From contig NZ_JASF01000005.1 of the NCBI RefSeq assembly GCF_000622405.1, positions 2,046,001-2,110,000 of the forward strand: a stretch of 64,000 bases of DNA. The letters run 5' to 3'. This stretch comes from Sulfitobacter donghicola DSW-25 = KCTC 12864 = JCM 14565. GTDB lineage: Bacteria; Pseudomonadota; Alphaproteobacteria; Rhodobacterales; Rhodobacteraceae. This document shows positions 9,601 to 17,339 of the stretch, piece after piece; the first letter of the stretch is position 1, and every line of letters starts with the position of its first letter. The position numbers were made by a program, and so were the translations under genes. A model generated the notes under the pieces. That model was not told the DNA's origin and ran no database searches. It saw nothing but the letters and a program-made list of their open reading frames with translations.

Positions 9601-10351
9601 CCTGACGGGTATCTATCTGGTGCTGGCTTGGGTGTTTGGCAGCTGGACCCGCCCCATGGTTGTAATGGCGATTATTCCATTCGGTTTGGTCGGCACAATT
9701 TATGGTCACAACGTTTGGGATGTTCCGCTTAGCATGTTTACGGTTGTCGGTCTGTTGGGGATGACGGGGATCATCATCAACGATTCCATCGTTCTGGTCA
9801 CCACCATTGACGAATACGCAGCCGAGCGGGGGTTGTTCCCCTCTATCATCGACGGCGCTGCCGACCGCTTGCGGCCTGTTATGCTCACAACACTCACCAC
9901 TGTTCTGGGCATGGCGCCGCTGTTGTTTGAGCGCAGCCAACAGGCGCAATTTCTCAAGCCTACGGTGATTACGCTGGTTTATGGGCTGGGGTTCGGGATG
10001 ATCTTGGTTCTGCTGGTTGTGCCTGCACTGGTCGCCGCCCAGCATGATATTGGCCGCCAGATCGCCGCTATGCGTCGCGGGCTGCGGGCCCCTGCGCGCG
10101 GGTTGCAGGCGGGGTTGTTTGCGCTTTGGGCTGCTTTGCTGCTCTGGGGAGGGGTGACAATGGGCTATGCGATTGTTCAGGGGCAATTATATGCGCCGCT
10201 GGGTCAGGTGTTCCCAGATTTGTTGCTGCTTTCTGCGGTGGTTGGTGGTCTAGCCCTGTTTATAGCTGGCGCCGCGATTATCGCCCTGTTTGGCTATATC
10301 GTCGGCGCGCTGACCTTTACCCTGCGCAGCCGCGCAATTGTTAGCGAATAA
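6695..10351 (+). CDS. RND efflux pump permease, extra-long form
   Basis: At 1218 residues this is about 170 longer than typical AcrB-like pumps. The core is recognisable: TM1 near residue 20-42, porter domains, and the proton-relay motif GIVVDDAIVVGEH in TM4, repeated as a more degenerate half later (GIIINDSIVLVTT). Two additions stand out: about 90 residues at roughly 500-590, between TM6 and TM7, holding two further hydrophobic helices, and about 80 residues at the C-terminus (1136-1218) with two more. That predicts about 16 membrane helices instead of 12. The substrate is unknown. It follows the adaptor gene by 3 bp. Confidence 0.92.
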   Translation: MARAIPKTAGGILSYFTRHKTVANLLLVLMLVAGIGAAPNMRAQFFPDVIVDSVSVSTIWTGAGAEDVDEGISQVLEVALLAVEGVESSSSTSREGSSVVSLEFEPGWDMARAAADVQTAVDAITTLPEEAEDPTVRRGAWRDRVTDVVITGPVAPAQLGRFADEFVTRLFAAGVTRTTIQGVAAPQVLVEVPSAKLIAYDVTMAEIATAIAEEVDADPAGDVDGANARVRTGTAKRTPQEISGITLRSSPDGSKLLIGDVATVRAEGVDRDRSFFVGDSPAMSVRVDRSDRGDAIGIQGTVEKVAAELKSNLPSTVSVQLIRTRAEAISNRLDLLIENGMLGLGLVVTLLFLFLNARTAFWVAAGIPVAMGAAIALMYIGGLTINMISLFGLIITLGIVVDDAIVVGEHADHRYRLGGMDAAQAAEGAAQRMAMPVFAATLTTVIAFFGLTAVGGRFGDLIRDIPFTVIAVLIASLIECFLILPHHMNHALAGIDKRSKFSTGKLIVGAIVSALVVSVVLCVIIFAGSYLVLRLSGGELPVTYEGYLTFAGVVPFVIAALFVGMLLSRRGAVGRVVKMLGKHGIDTPSVVVNAGFVWTRERLFRPFMAGVIAARYVVLAGVVVVLASQVSLFIQGDVQWRFFNAPERGSVTGNFIMTEGASREDTLEMMHEMQRATDVVAKQMQEKHGTNPLDYVIAQIGGNSGRGLSAADGKDSDLLGGISIELIDADLRPYSSFAFVALLQEEVVQHPMAETVSFRGWRSGPGGDALDVQFYGADTQTLKDASEALQTALLQYPEVSAVEDNLAYDKEELILDLTPQGAALGFTIDQLGSVLRNRLGGIEAATYPDGPRSAAIRVELPVGELTADFLDSTQMRTTAGNYVALGDIVSVERRTGFSTVRRENGIRLISVTGDISEDNAVRATEINTALAEDILPTIASEKQVEYRLAGLNEQEDQFLSDALTGLVLCLTGIYLVLAWVFGSWTRPMVVMAIIPFGLVGTIYGHNVWDVPLSMFTVVGLLGMTGIIINDSIVLVTTIDEYAAERGLFPSIIDGAADRLRPVMLTTLTTVLGMAPLLFERSQQAQFLKPTVITLVYGLGFGMILVLLVVPALVAAQHDIGRQIAAMRRGLRAPARGLQAGLFALWAALLLWGGVTMGYAIVQGQLYAPLGQVFPDLLLLSAVVGGLALFIAGAAIIALFGYIVGALTFTLRSRAIVSE

Positions 10352-10357
10352 AGAAAT

Positions 10358-10387
10358 GGTGTTCAGCCTGTTAACCGGCTGAACACC
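10358..10387. terminator. Perfect 11-bp hairpin between convergent genes
   Basis: GGTGTTCAGCC and GGCTGAACACC flank an 8-nt loop, directly after the RND pump stop and overlapping the last codons of the convergent DsbD-like gene. It probably ends transcription from both sides, but no run of T follows the stem on either strand, so it may be a weak or Rho-assisted terminator. Confidence 0.55.
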
Positions 10388-11177
10388 CTTGCAGATCAAC
10401 CGCGTGGGACGACCCCATCACGGTAAAGCGGATGGCAGAACGATCCAGCGCGAGCGGCCCAGATCCGTTCGGGATCATCTCGGCTTTTGCGACCAGCGTG
10501 TTGCCGCTTCGGTTGGTATCCGCTTCAGAGACCCAAACGTCTGGGCGGCCTGCCTCTATCACAACATGCTCGTTTGAGCCGGTTGAGGGCAGCTTGAGGC
10601 GGGCGGTGATGTTCATGCCGTCTTCGGATGGCGAAAGCGTGCAAGATACCCCAGCGGCGCCCGCCTCTGCCGCAGAATAAGGGGTTTCGGCCAAGGCCGC
10701 AGCGATGACCGGTACAGGCACGCCGTCGGTATTCCCAAGGGTCCCTTTCAGGCTCATCGTGTAGGGCACGCAAATGTCTTTGCAGACGCCGATAGCCATC
10801 TTGAGGTTAATCTTGATAGGCTTATTCGCCTGTTTGGCGGCGATAGTGATCGGAAGGGTCACTTGATTAGAGTAGCCAACGGATCGCATGCCGTTTTGTT
10901 CAAACACCTTTGGCGTGGGCCAGCTGATCGAAACACCAGCAAGGTTGCGCGAACCGTTCCAGTTGAAATCTGGCGGGATGCCTGCATCACCGGGTGCGCG
11001 CCAATAGGTTTTCCAGCCATCAGCCAGTGTGATCTGCACGGCGCTTACACGGGTGCCGTCAGGTTGCTGCCAACCGTCAATCAGTTCTGCGGTGGCCGGA
11101 ATCCCGACAGGGTCATCTGCCAAGGCGGTGCAGGCGGTGCCGATTAGGGCTGCGGAGCAGAGAATGGTTTTTATCAT
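10371..11177 (-). CDS. Secreted stand-alone DsbD alpha-domain protein
   Basis: A 268-residue protein with an N-terminal signal peptide (cleavage probably after ALA near residue 20). The body matches the N-terminal periplasmic alpha domain of DsbD/ScsB: WKTYWRAPGDAGIPP (about 56-70) and a cysteine pair in GVCKDICVP. In DsbD this domain passes reducing equivalents from the membrane part to periplasmic thioredoxin-like proteins. No transmembrane or thioredoxin domain follows here, so it must work with a separate membrane reductase. Neighbours are unrelated and convergent with the RND pump. Confidence 0.85.
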   Translation of the reverse strand: MIKTILCSAALIGTACTALADDPVGIPATAELIDGWQQPDGTRVSAVQITLADGWKTYWRAPGDAGIPPDFNWNGSRNLAGVSISWPTPKVFEQNGMRSVGYSNQVTLPITIAAKQANKPIKINLKMAIGVCKDICVPYTMSLKGTLGNTDGVPVPVIAAALAETPYSAAEAGAAGVSCTLSPSEDGMNITARLKLPSTGSNEHVVIEAGRPDVWVSEADTNRSGNTLVAKAEMIPNGSGPLALDRSAIRFTVMGSSHAVDLQGCSAG

Positions 11178-11307
11178 AGGGTATATGTGGCGACGACAAA
11201 GCGGTTTGCCAAGTCACAAGTAGTTTAGCCATGTTTCGCTCATGCCGCTTGCGACTTGGTCAGCAGCGCTTAAAACTATGTTCAGGATCGCTTTTCAGGA
11301 GGCTGAT

Positions 11308-11862
11308 ATGGATTTAACGGGGCAGGTGCTGATCGCCATGCCGGGGATGAGTGATCCGCGGTTTGTTCGGTCGGTTGTGTTCATCTGTGCCCATTCCGAC
11401 GAGGGCGCGATGGGGCTGATTGTGAATAAGCCTGCAAAGGACGTGACCCTGAAAGAAGTGCTTTCGCGGCTGGATGTCATGGCCGACGACAGGGCCGAAG
11501 ACGCGCTGGTCTATATTGGCGGCCCTGTAGAAACCGAACGCGGCTTTGTTTTACATAGAGACGCGCATAGGCTGAATGAAGATACTTTGCCCATTGGTGA
11601 AGGTTTTGTCCTGACGGCTACCCAAGATATTTTGGTGGATGTCGCACAGGGTGTGGGGCCGGAAGTTTTCGTTTTTACCTTGGGGTACGCAGGTTGGGCG
11701 GCTGGCCAGCTAGAAAGCGAAATTTTGCAAAATGCTTGGCTCACGGCGCCTGCAACACCTGAGCTGATTTTTGAAACTGTTGGCGTGGCCATGTGGGAAA
11801 CCGCGCTTAGGAGTATCGGGATCAATCCCATCACATTGTCGGGGGCGGCAGGGCGGGCCTAG
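11308..11862 (+). CDS. YqgE/AlgH family protein
   Basis: A 184-residue member of the YqgE/AlgH (UPF0301) family: the start MDLTGQVLIAMPGMSDPRF, the strand MGLIVNKPAKDVTLKEVL and GGPVETERGFVLH are characteristic. The biochemical role of the family is unsettled. I start it at ATG 11308 because AGGAGG lies 6 bp upstream (about 11297-11302); an upstream in-frame ATG at 11242 would add 22 residues not usual for the family. The stop codon overlaps the convergent tsaC stop by 4 bp. Confidence 0.93.
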   Translation: MDLTGQVLIAMPGMSDPRFVRSVVFICAHSDEGAMGLIVNKPAKDVTLKEVLSRLDVMADDRAEDALVYIGGPVETERGFVLHRDAHRLNEDTLPIGEGFVLTATQDILVDVAQGVGPEVFVFTLGYAGWAAGQLESEILQNAWLTAPATPELIFETVGVAMWETALRSIGINPITLSGAAGRA

Positions 11863-12803
11863 TCCCGAGGGGCAGCCGCGCGATTAAGACGATCATTTAT
11901 CGCGCGCCCCAATCCATGCATCGGAATAGGCGCAACAGCGATCGGGCCGCCCATTTTATCCAATTGGTGCAAGTGACCAAAAAGGTTCGCAGCAGCCTCA
12001 ATCAAATCGCCGTTTTCTGAAAGGTTCAGCACACCTTTTATCGGGCCGAACCCCAGCATCAACTCGCCTTTTTTCGCGCAGGTTGCGTTTAGGCGGACGG
12101 CGCCATTGGGGGCGTAATGTGATGTCAGTTGCCCCGGGGCTGTGATGCTATTTGTTTCGGGTAGGGCAAGGCTATAGCCCAAAACAGCTTCTATTTCTTC
12201 GGACGGTAAGCCGCCGGCCCGCAGCAAGACGGCTTTGTCGCCTTGCAGGCCGATAATGGTGCTTTCTAATCCTACGTTGCAGGGGCCATCATCCACGACA
12301 GCGGCAATGCGCCCATCTAAACCAGATAAAACATGTTGGGCAGTTGTTGGGCTAATTCGACCTGACGGATTGGCCGAAGGTGCAGCGACAGGGCCGCCAA
12401 AAGTGGCGAGAAGCTTTTGCGCAGTAGGGTGGGCGGGAACCCTTAGGGCAACAGTGGGCAAACCCGCAGTCACAAGAGGCGAAAGGCTATGCCCTTGGCG
12501 CAATGGAAGAACCAGCGTCAGAGGCCCGGGCCAAAAGCTGTGGGCAAGTTGATCGGCTGTATCGCTCCAGTCTACGTAAGTCTTGGCTATTGAAACCTCT
12601 GCCAGATGAACGATGAGCGGGTTAAACGAAGGCCGCCCTTTAGCCTCATAAATCGCAGCGACGGACTCGCCTTTACGGGCGTCAGCACCCAACCCGTATA
12701 CGGTCTCTGTAGGGAAGGAGACGAGTTCACCATCCCTCAAAAGAGCCGCTGCGCGATCAATGTCCGCTGGGGTAGCCGTCAGGTGTTGTGTTGCTGCAGG
12801 CAT
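11859..12803 (-). CDS. L-threonylcarbamoyladenylate synthase (Sua5 type)
   Basis: It makes threonylcarbamoyl-AMP from threonine, bicarbonate and ATP, the first step of t6A37 modification of ANN-decoding tRNAs. The YrdC domain shows SFPTETVYGLGADA (about 29-42) and KGRPSFNPLIVH (about 56-67). The 314-residue length and the linker PGQLTSHYAPNG followed by a C-terminal Sua5 domain mark the longer Sua5/YwlC type rather than the short TsaC. Transcription is convergent with YqgE. Confidence 0.93.
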   Translation of the reverse strand: MPAATQHLTATPADIDRAAALLRDGELVSFPTETVYGLGADARKGESVAAIYEAKGRPSFNPLIVHLAEVSIAKTYVDWSDTADQLAHSFWPGPLTLVLPLRQGHSLSPLVTAGLPTVALRVPAHPTAQKLLATFGGPVAAPSANPSGRISPTTAQHVLSGLDGRIAAVVDDGPCNVGLESTIIGLQGDKAVLLRAGGLPSEEIEAVLGYSLALPETNSITAPGQLTSHYAPNGAVRLNATCAKKGELMLGFGPIKGVLNLSENGDLIEAAANLFGHLHQLDKMGGPIAVAPIPMHGLGRAINDRLNRAAAPRD

Positions 12804-12939
12804 GGCTGCTCCTCATGGACTATGACGTGGCGTTTTGATTGTGTGAACGCGTCGTGTCTAGCATCGTTGGCGCTAACGGCCTTGGCTAGGGTGCTTGGTT
12901 GCCTTAACGGAAGGTCGGATTGTTTTGAAAGGCATTAGT

Positions 12940-14655
12940 ATGACGTATCGCGCACCTGTTGAAGACTACAATTTTCTATTTGAGCATGTTGTAGGTTTGC
13001 AAGGGCTGCGTGCAACAGAACGTTTTGCAGAAGCAACCGATGATGTCACGGCTGCGATCCTCGGCGAAGCGGGCAAAATGTGCGAAGAAGTGCTGGCGCC
13101 GCTCCAACGGGTTGGTGATTTGCAGGGCTCGTATCTGGAGAACGGTGTGGTGCGTACACCTCCGGGATATGCAGAGGGCTTCAAAGCCATCGCCGAGGGA
13201 GGTTGGGTAGGTATCGCAGCTGACCCTGAATACGGCGGTATGGGGTTGCCAATGGCATTGACGACAGCCGTTGGCGAGATGATGAGCGGCTCGTGCCTGT
13301 CGCTTCAAGTCGCACCGATGCTGTCACAGGGTCATATCGAAGCACTGGAACACCACGCGAGCGATGCGTTGAAAGAAGTGTTTTTACCAAAACTGATCAA
13401 CGGCGAGTGGATCGGCACGATGAACCTGACCGAACCGCAGGCGGGGTCCGATGTTGGGGCGCTAAGCACCAAGGCCGAAGATAATGGTGATGGCACCTAT
13501 GCAATCACCGGACAAAAGATTTTCATCACTTGGGGTGATAGCGATTTCAGCAGCAACACCTGCCACCTTGTTCTGGCGCGCCTGCCTGATGCGCCTGCTG
13601 GGGTGAAAGGGATCAGCCTGTTTATTGTGCCAAAGCTGCTGCCGGATGAAAACGGTGAACCAGGTGTGCGCAATACGCTGGGTGTTGTCAGTTTGGAGCA
13701 CAAGATGGGGCTGCACGGCTCACCCACTTGCGTGATGCAGTATGACGGGGCCAAAGGGTGGCTTGTCGGTGAAAAACAGGGCGGCATGGCGGCAATGTTC
13801 ACAATGATGAACAACGCCCGTTTGGGCGTTGGTGCACAGGGTGTCGGGGTGGCTGAAGCAGCCTATCAACATGCTTATGCCTATGCGCTAGAGCGCAAGC
13901 AGGGCAAGACAAGCGCCCACGCAGAGAGCCAATCCATCATCGGCCACGCCGATGTGCGCCGGATGCTGGCCAGCATGAAGGCGGATGTGTTTGCGTCACG
14001 TGCGATCTCTGTTTGCAATGCGGTTGCGATTGATATGGCCAATGCAACGGGTGACAAGGCGTGGAAGGCCCGAGCGGCGCTGCTCACTCCGATCTCGAAA
14101 TCCTTTGGCACGGATACGGGAATCTTGGTGGCTGATACGGGGCTGCAGGTCCACGGTGGTATGGGCTTTATCGAGGAAGCAGGGGCGGCGCAATTCTGCC
14201 GCGATGTTCGGATCACCTCAATCTATGAGGGGACAAACGGCATCCAAGCCATGGATCTGGTTGCGCGCAAAATGATGGACGGTGGCGAGGCAGCAATGGC
14301 GCTGCTGGACGAAATGGAAGAAGAGATCGAAAAGGCCAAGGAGGTATTTCCGAACCTTGCCAGTGATGTTTGGGAGGCTTGCGAAAGCCTGCGTGAAGCA
14401 ACCGAATGGATGCTTTCCCAAACCGATATGCAGGATCGCTTTGCCGGTGCTGTGCCCTATCAACGTGCCTTTGCTCGCGTTCTGGGCGGCCATATGCACC
14501 TAAAGGCGGCACTAGCCGACCGTGGCGGCGCCCGAGAAAAGCTGGCCCGTTTTTATATCCTGCGTTTGATGCCTGAATATGCTGCCTTGTTGGTGCATGC
14601 GCAGGCGGGGGCGGCGGGTCTGTTTGCCCTCACCGATGAAGAGTTGGCAGTATAA
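12940..14655 (+). CDS. Acyl-CoA dehydrogenase, DmdC-like
   Basis: A 571-residue FAD-dependent dehydrogenase with the longer C-terminal domain typical of DmdC (methylmercaptopropionyl-CoA dehydrogenase) and related proteins. Visible are MNLTEPQAGSDVGAL (substrate/FAD loop), ITGQKIFITWGD, and IYEGTNGIQAMDL, whose glutamate (about E430) is the expected catalytic base. Start is ATG 12940 with GAAAGG upstream; a TTG at 12895 is less likely. It overlaps the MBL gene by one base (TAATG). Whether it acts on methylmercaptopropionyl-CoA or another acyl-CoA cannot be decided here; no dmdB or dmdD is nearby. Confidence 0.9.
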   Translation: MTYRAPVEDYNFLFEHVVGLQGLRATERFAEATDDVTAAILGEAGKMCEEVLAPLQRVGDLQGSYLENGVVRTPPGYAEGFKAIAEGGWVGIAADPEYGGMGLPMALTTAVGEMMSGSCLSLQVAPMLSQGHIEALEHHASDALKEVFLPKLINGEWIGTMNLTEPQAGSDVGALSTKAEDNGDGTYAITGQKIFITWGDSDFSSNTCHLVLARLPDAPAGVKGISLFIVPKLLPDENGEPGVRNTLGVVSLEHKMGLHGSPTCVMQYDGAKGWLVGEKQGGMAAMFTMMNNARLGVGAQGVGVAEAAYQHAYAYALERKQGKTSAHAESQSIIGHADVRRMLASMKADVFASRAISVCNAVAIDMANATGDKAWKARAALLTPISKSFGTDTGILVADTGLQVHGGMGFIEEAGAAQFCRDVRITSIYEGTNGIQAMDLVARKMMDGGEAAMALLDEMEEEIEKAKEVFPNLASDVWEACESLREATEWMLSQTDMQDRFAGAVPYQRAFARVLGGHMHLKAALADRGGAREKLARFYILRLMPEYAALLVHAQAGAAGLFALTDEELAV

Positions 14656-15701
14656 TGGCTGATGTCGCACCAAAGGGCCTGCGCTATCCGTGGGAAACAC
14701 CGCCCAGTGGAACCGAAGCGATTGAGGTTGCACCAGGCGTTTTGTGGATGCGTGTGCCTCTGCCGATGAAGCTGGACCATGTGAACATCTACGCATTGGA
14801 TGAGGGCGATAGCTGGACCATCATTGACACGGGCTTTGCATCCAAAAAGACAAAATCCCAGTGGGAAGAGATCATGGCTGGCCCTTTGGGGGGTAAACCA
14901 GTGTCGCGTGTTGTCGTCACGCACCACCACCCCGATCACATTGGGCTGGCGGGTTGGTTCCAAACCGAACATGGTGCCGAATTGGTCACCACACGCACCG
15001 CATGGCTCACCGCGCGGATGCTAACGTTAGATGTGCAGGACGTGCCAAACGCAGAATCGCTGGCCTTTTATCGCTCGGCTGGGATGGATCAGGCGATCTA
15101 TGAAAAACGCGCCACGGATCGCCCCTTTAACTTTGCTGACATTGTTGCGCCGCTTCCGCTTGGGTACACGCGGATCAAACAGGGCGACACCATCCAGATG
15201 GGTGGGCGAACGTGGGACGTGCATATGGGGAATGGCCACGCCCCTGAACACGCGACGTTCTGGAGCCGTGACGATAATCTGGTGATCGCTGGTGATCAAA
15301 TCCTCCCCTCGATCAGTCCGAATGTAGGGGTATACGCAACCGAGCCAATGGCTGACCCCATTGGCGAATGGCTAGAAGCTTGCGAACGGTTGGCGCTTTT
15401 GGGGCGCGAGGATCATCTGGTCCTTGGGGGGCATAAACTGCCCTTTACGGGCCTGCCAACGCGGATGCGGCAATTGATCGACAACCACCATGGCGCGTTG
15501 AAACGACTGCTGGAATATATCGATACCCCCAAAACCGCTGGTGACGTTTTCCCACCTTTGTTCAAAAGAACGATAGGTGAGGGTGAATATGGCCTTGCAC
15601 TGGTTGAAGCCTTTGCGCATTTGAGCCACCTTCACCAAGAAGGCCTCGCCACGCGGACAAAACGCGAAGATGGAGCGTGGTTGTATCAGCGTAAGGGGTA
15701 A
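14655..15701 (+). CDS. Metallo-beta-lactamase fold hydrolase
   Basis: A 348-residue MBL-fold protein with the metal-binding motif THHHPDHIG (about 89-97), a downstream GNGHAPEHATF loop, and a helical C-terminal domain with a winged-helix look, as in LACTB2-like and related thioester or nucleic-acid hydrolases. It is translationally coupled to the upstream acyl-CoA dehydrogenase, so an acyl-CoA or glutathione thioester is a reasonable guess for its substrate. A DUF6173-like gene follows after 3 bp. Confidence 0.9.
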   Translation: MADVAPKGLRYPWETPPSGTEAIEVAPGVLWMRVPLPMKLDHVNIYALDEGDSWTIIDTGFASKKTKSQWEEIMAGPLGGKPVSRVVVTHHHPDHIGLAGWFQTEHGAELVTTRTAWLTARMLTLDVQDVPNAESLAFYRSAGMDQAIYEKRATDRPFNFADIVAPLPLGYTRIKQGDTIQMGGRTWDVHMGNGHAPEHATFWSRDDNLVIAGDQILPSISPNVGVYATEPMADPIGEWLEACERLALLGREDHLVLGGHKLPFTGLPTRMRQLIDNHHGALKRLLEYIDTPKTAGDVFPPLFKRTIGEGEYGLALVEAFAHLSHLHQEGLATRTKREDGAWLYQRKG

Positions 15702-15704
15702 GCC

Positions 15705-16169
15705 ATGGGCGAACAGATCGAAACCGCAGCGGAAGCTATTGAGGCACATGCGTTGCCACGCGTGCACGAAGTACACAGCGATCCCGATGCAAAAAACGCC
15801 AAGGACCAGCCTGTTCCCAAAGGTGTAGCCGACAAGCCTGTCGAGCAAAAATCACCTGCGCAATGGGCCTATGAACGCACGGTTTTGTATCTAAAGAAGT
15901 TCGAAGAAGGGCTGGATGACGGCCAAGAGATCGCCATGGGTTTTGCAGGCACAGACGCAGGTGTTCTGAAAATCGAAGGGATGGGGTATTTTGACCCTGA
16001 TGTCGTTACCTTTTACGGCACCGACCCTGCGGGTGGCAAAATGCAACTGGTGCAACATGTCAGCCAGCTAAGCGTTGTTTTCCGCGCAGTACCCAAAGCG
16101 GTAGAGACCGAAGAACCTAACCGGATCGGGTTTAAACTGCTCGAAGATCTAGAGACAGGCGAGACATAA
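15705..16169 (+). CDS. DUF6173-like hypothetical protein
   Basis: A 154-residue soluble protein. The first 55 residues are charged and probably flexible; the body, from SPAQWAYERTVLYLKKFEEG onward, has a conserved amphipathic helix, GQEIAMGFAG, and a beta-rich half. It resembles proteins annotated as DUF6173 in Rhodobacteraceae. It follows the MBL gene by 3 bp and is probably cotranscribed with it. No function is known. Confidence 0.75.
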   Translation: MGEQIETAAEAIEAHALPRVHEVHSDPDAKNAKDQPVPKGVADKPVEQKSPAQWAYERTVLYLKKFEEGLDDGQEIAMGFAGTDAGVLKIEGMGYFDPDVVTFYGTDPAGGKMQLVQHVSQLSVVFRAVPKAVETEEPNRIGFKLLEDLETGET

Positions 16170-16273
16170 GCGCGGCATCTTATACACATTGGGGAAATCT
16201 GACGTGACAGGGCGGGTGAAATACCTTACTCCCTGCCCAACACGAAGCGAAATTTGACGAAAGGGACGTTCCC

Positions 16274-16408
16274 ATGGCTGAGCACAAACACGGCACAATG
16301 AACACGGAAGCAAACGAAAAAACCTATGAAGGGTTCATCACGTTTGTGACGCGCTCGGTTATTGCGATCCTTGTATTCCTCGTTTTGTTGGCGATTTTCG
16401 CCCGCTAA
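16274..16408 (+). CDS. aa3-type cytochrome c oxidase subunit IV (44 residues)
   Basis: A short gene starting at ATG 16274, preceded by GAAAGGG. The product has a polar N-terminus (MAEHKHGTMNTEANEKTYEG), then FITFVTRS and one transmembrane helix ending in AIFAR. This matches the small bacterial aa3 oxidase subunit IV, a single-helix accessory subunit of the inner-membrane oxidase; the E-K-T-Y/F-x-G-F pattern before the helix is the family signature. The other oxidase genes are not in the window. A lipoprotein gene follows 16 bp downstream. Confidence 0.87.
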   Translation: MAEHKHGTMNTEANEKTYEGFITFVTRSVIAILVFLVLLAIFAR

Positions 16409-16424
16409 GTGAACGGACAATCTG

Positions 16425-17024
16425 ATGACAAAATCTTTTCTCGCGCTGGCGCTAACAGCAGCTTTGGTTGCTGGCTGCGCGGAAAAAGGTAAGGAATCAC
16501 CGATCCAAGAGATCGAGGCGCGCGCCTTTGCACATCATGGTCAGCCGAAAATCACGCTGATCACGATGGTGAACAACCGGACCGGTGCAGGTGGGCATAG
16601 TGCCTTGTTGGTTCAGGGCTCTCAGTCTGTGATCTTTGATCCGGCTGGCTCGTTCGAGCATGAGAAGGTGCCAGAGCGTGGTGATGTCCTATATGGCATG
16701 TCCCCGAAGTGGATCCAGATTTACAAATCGGCCCATGCCCGCAGCAACTTTCACGTTGTCAGCCAAGAGTTCAGTGTAACACCTGCCCAAGCGGCGCGTG
16801 CGATGCAATTGGTCCAAAGCAGCGGGCCAGTTCCCAGCGCCTTTTGCGCAAATTCCATATCCGGCTTGTTGCGGCAGGTGCCAGGGTTTGAAACCATCCG
16901 CCAAGGGTATTACCCGCTAAAGCTGATGGAACAGGCCGCGGAGCTACCGGGCGTGTCAACGACCCGTTATTATGAGGATGACGAGGGCAATGTCAGCGAC
17001 GGCATTCCCAAATCAGCCGAGTAG
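16425..17024 (+). CDS. Lipoprotein, possibly permuted NlpC/LRAT-like
   Basis: A 199-residue protein with a lipoprotein signal: the lipobox LVAGC puts the lipidated cysteine at residue 18. The mature part contains GHSALLV (about 63-69) followed after about 80 residues by SAFCANSISGLL (about 144-155). A conserved His followed later by a Cys is the order seen in permuted NlpC/P60 and LRAT-type enzymes, so a cell-envelope thiol hydrolase is possible but unproven. It overlaps the convergent AzlD gene by 12 bp. Confidence 0.75.
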   Translation: MTKSFLALALTAALVAGCAEKGKESPIQEIEARAFAHHGQPKITLITMVNNRTGAGGHSALLVQGSQSVIFDPAGSFEHEKVPERGDVLYGMSPKWIQIYKSAHARSNFHVVSQEFSVTPAQAARAMQLVQSSGPVPSAFCANSISGLLRQVPGFETIRQGYYPLKLMEQAAELPGVSTTRYYEDDEGNVSDGIPKSAE

Positions 17025-17339
17025 GTAGAGCAACCCGTAAAGCGTTGCCGCGCCGCTTAGGATGGCCAGCAGAACATTTTTGGTAAATAGACCAACGCAA
17101 AGGGTTATCGCTGCCGCCGCGGCACGAGGCGTGTCAAACGCGCCCTCTGTTGCCGTCGGCCATACGACCTGTGGCGCGACCAAGGCGGGTAGGATCGCAA
17201 CTGCGGTATAACGCAGGTGGCGCAGCAGCCACGCAGGCATCGCCCGATCCCCGACCAGCCCTGTAAATACAAACCGCAGGCCAAAGCTGCCGATGCCAAG
17301 CAGGATGATAACCGTCCATAATGTGGTTGTGTCGATCAT
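17013..17339 (-). CDS. AzlD family branched-chain amino-acid export subunit
   Basis: A 108-residue protein with three or four membrane helices (FGLRFVFTGLVGDR, AVAILPALVAPQVVW, ITLCVGLFTKNVLLA). AzlD-type proteins pair with AzlC to export branched-chain amino acids. Its ATG overlaps the azlC stop by 4 bp, which supports coupled production of the two subunits. The stop lies inside the end of the convergent lipoprotein gene. Confidence 0.9.
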   Translation of the reverse strand: MIDTTTLWTVIILLGIGSFGLRFVFTGLVGDRAMPAWLLRHLRYTAVAILPALVAPQVVWPTATEGAFDTPRAAAAAITLCVGLFTKNVLLAILSGAATLYGLLYLLG

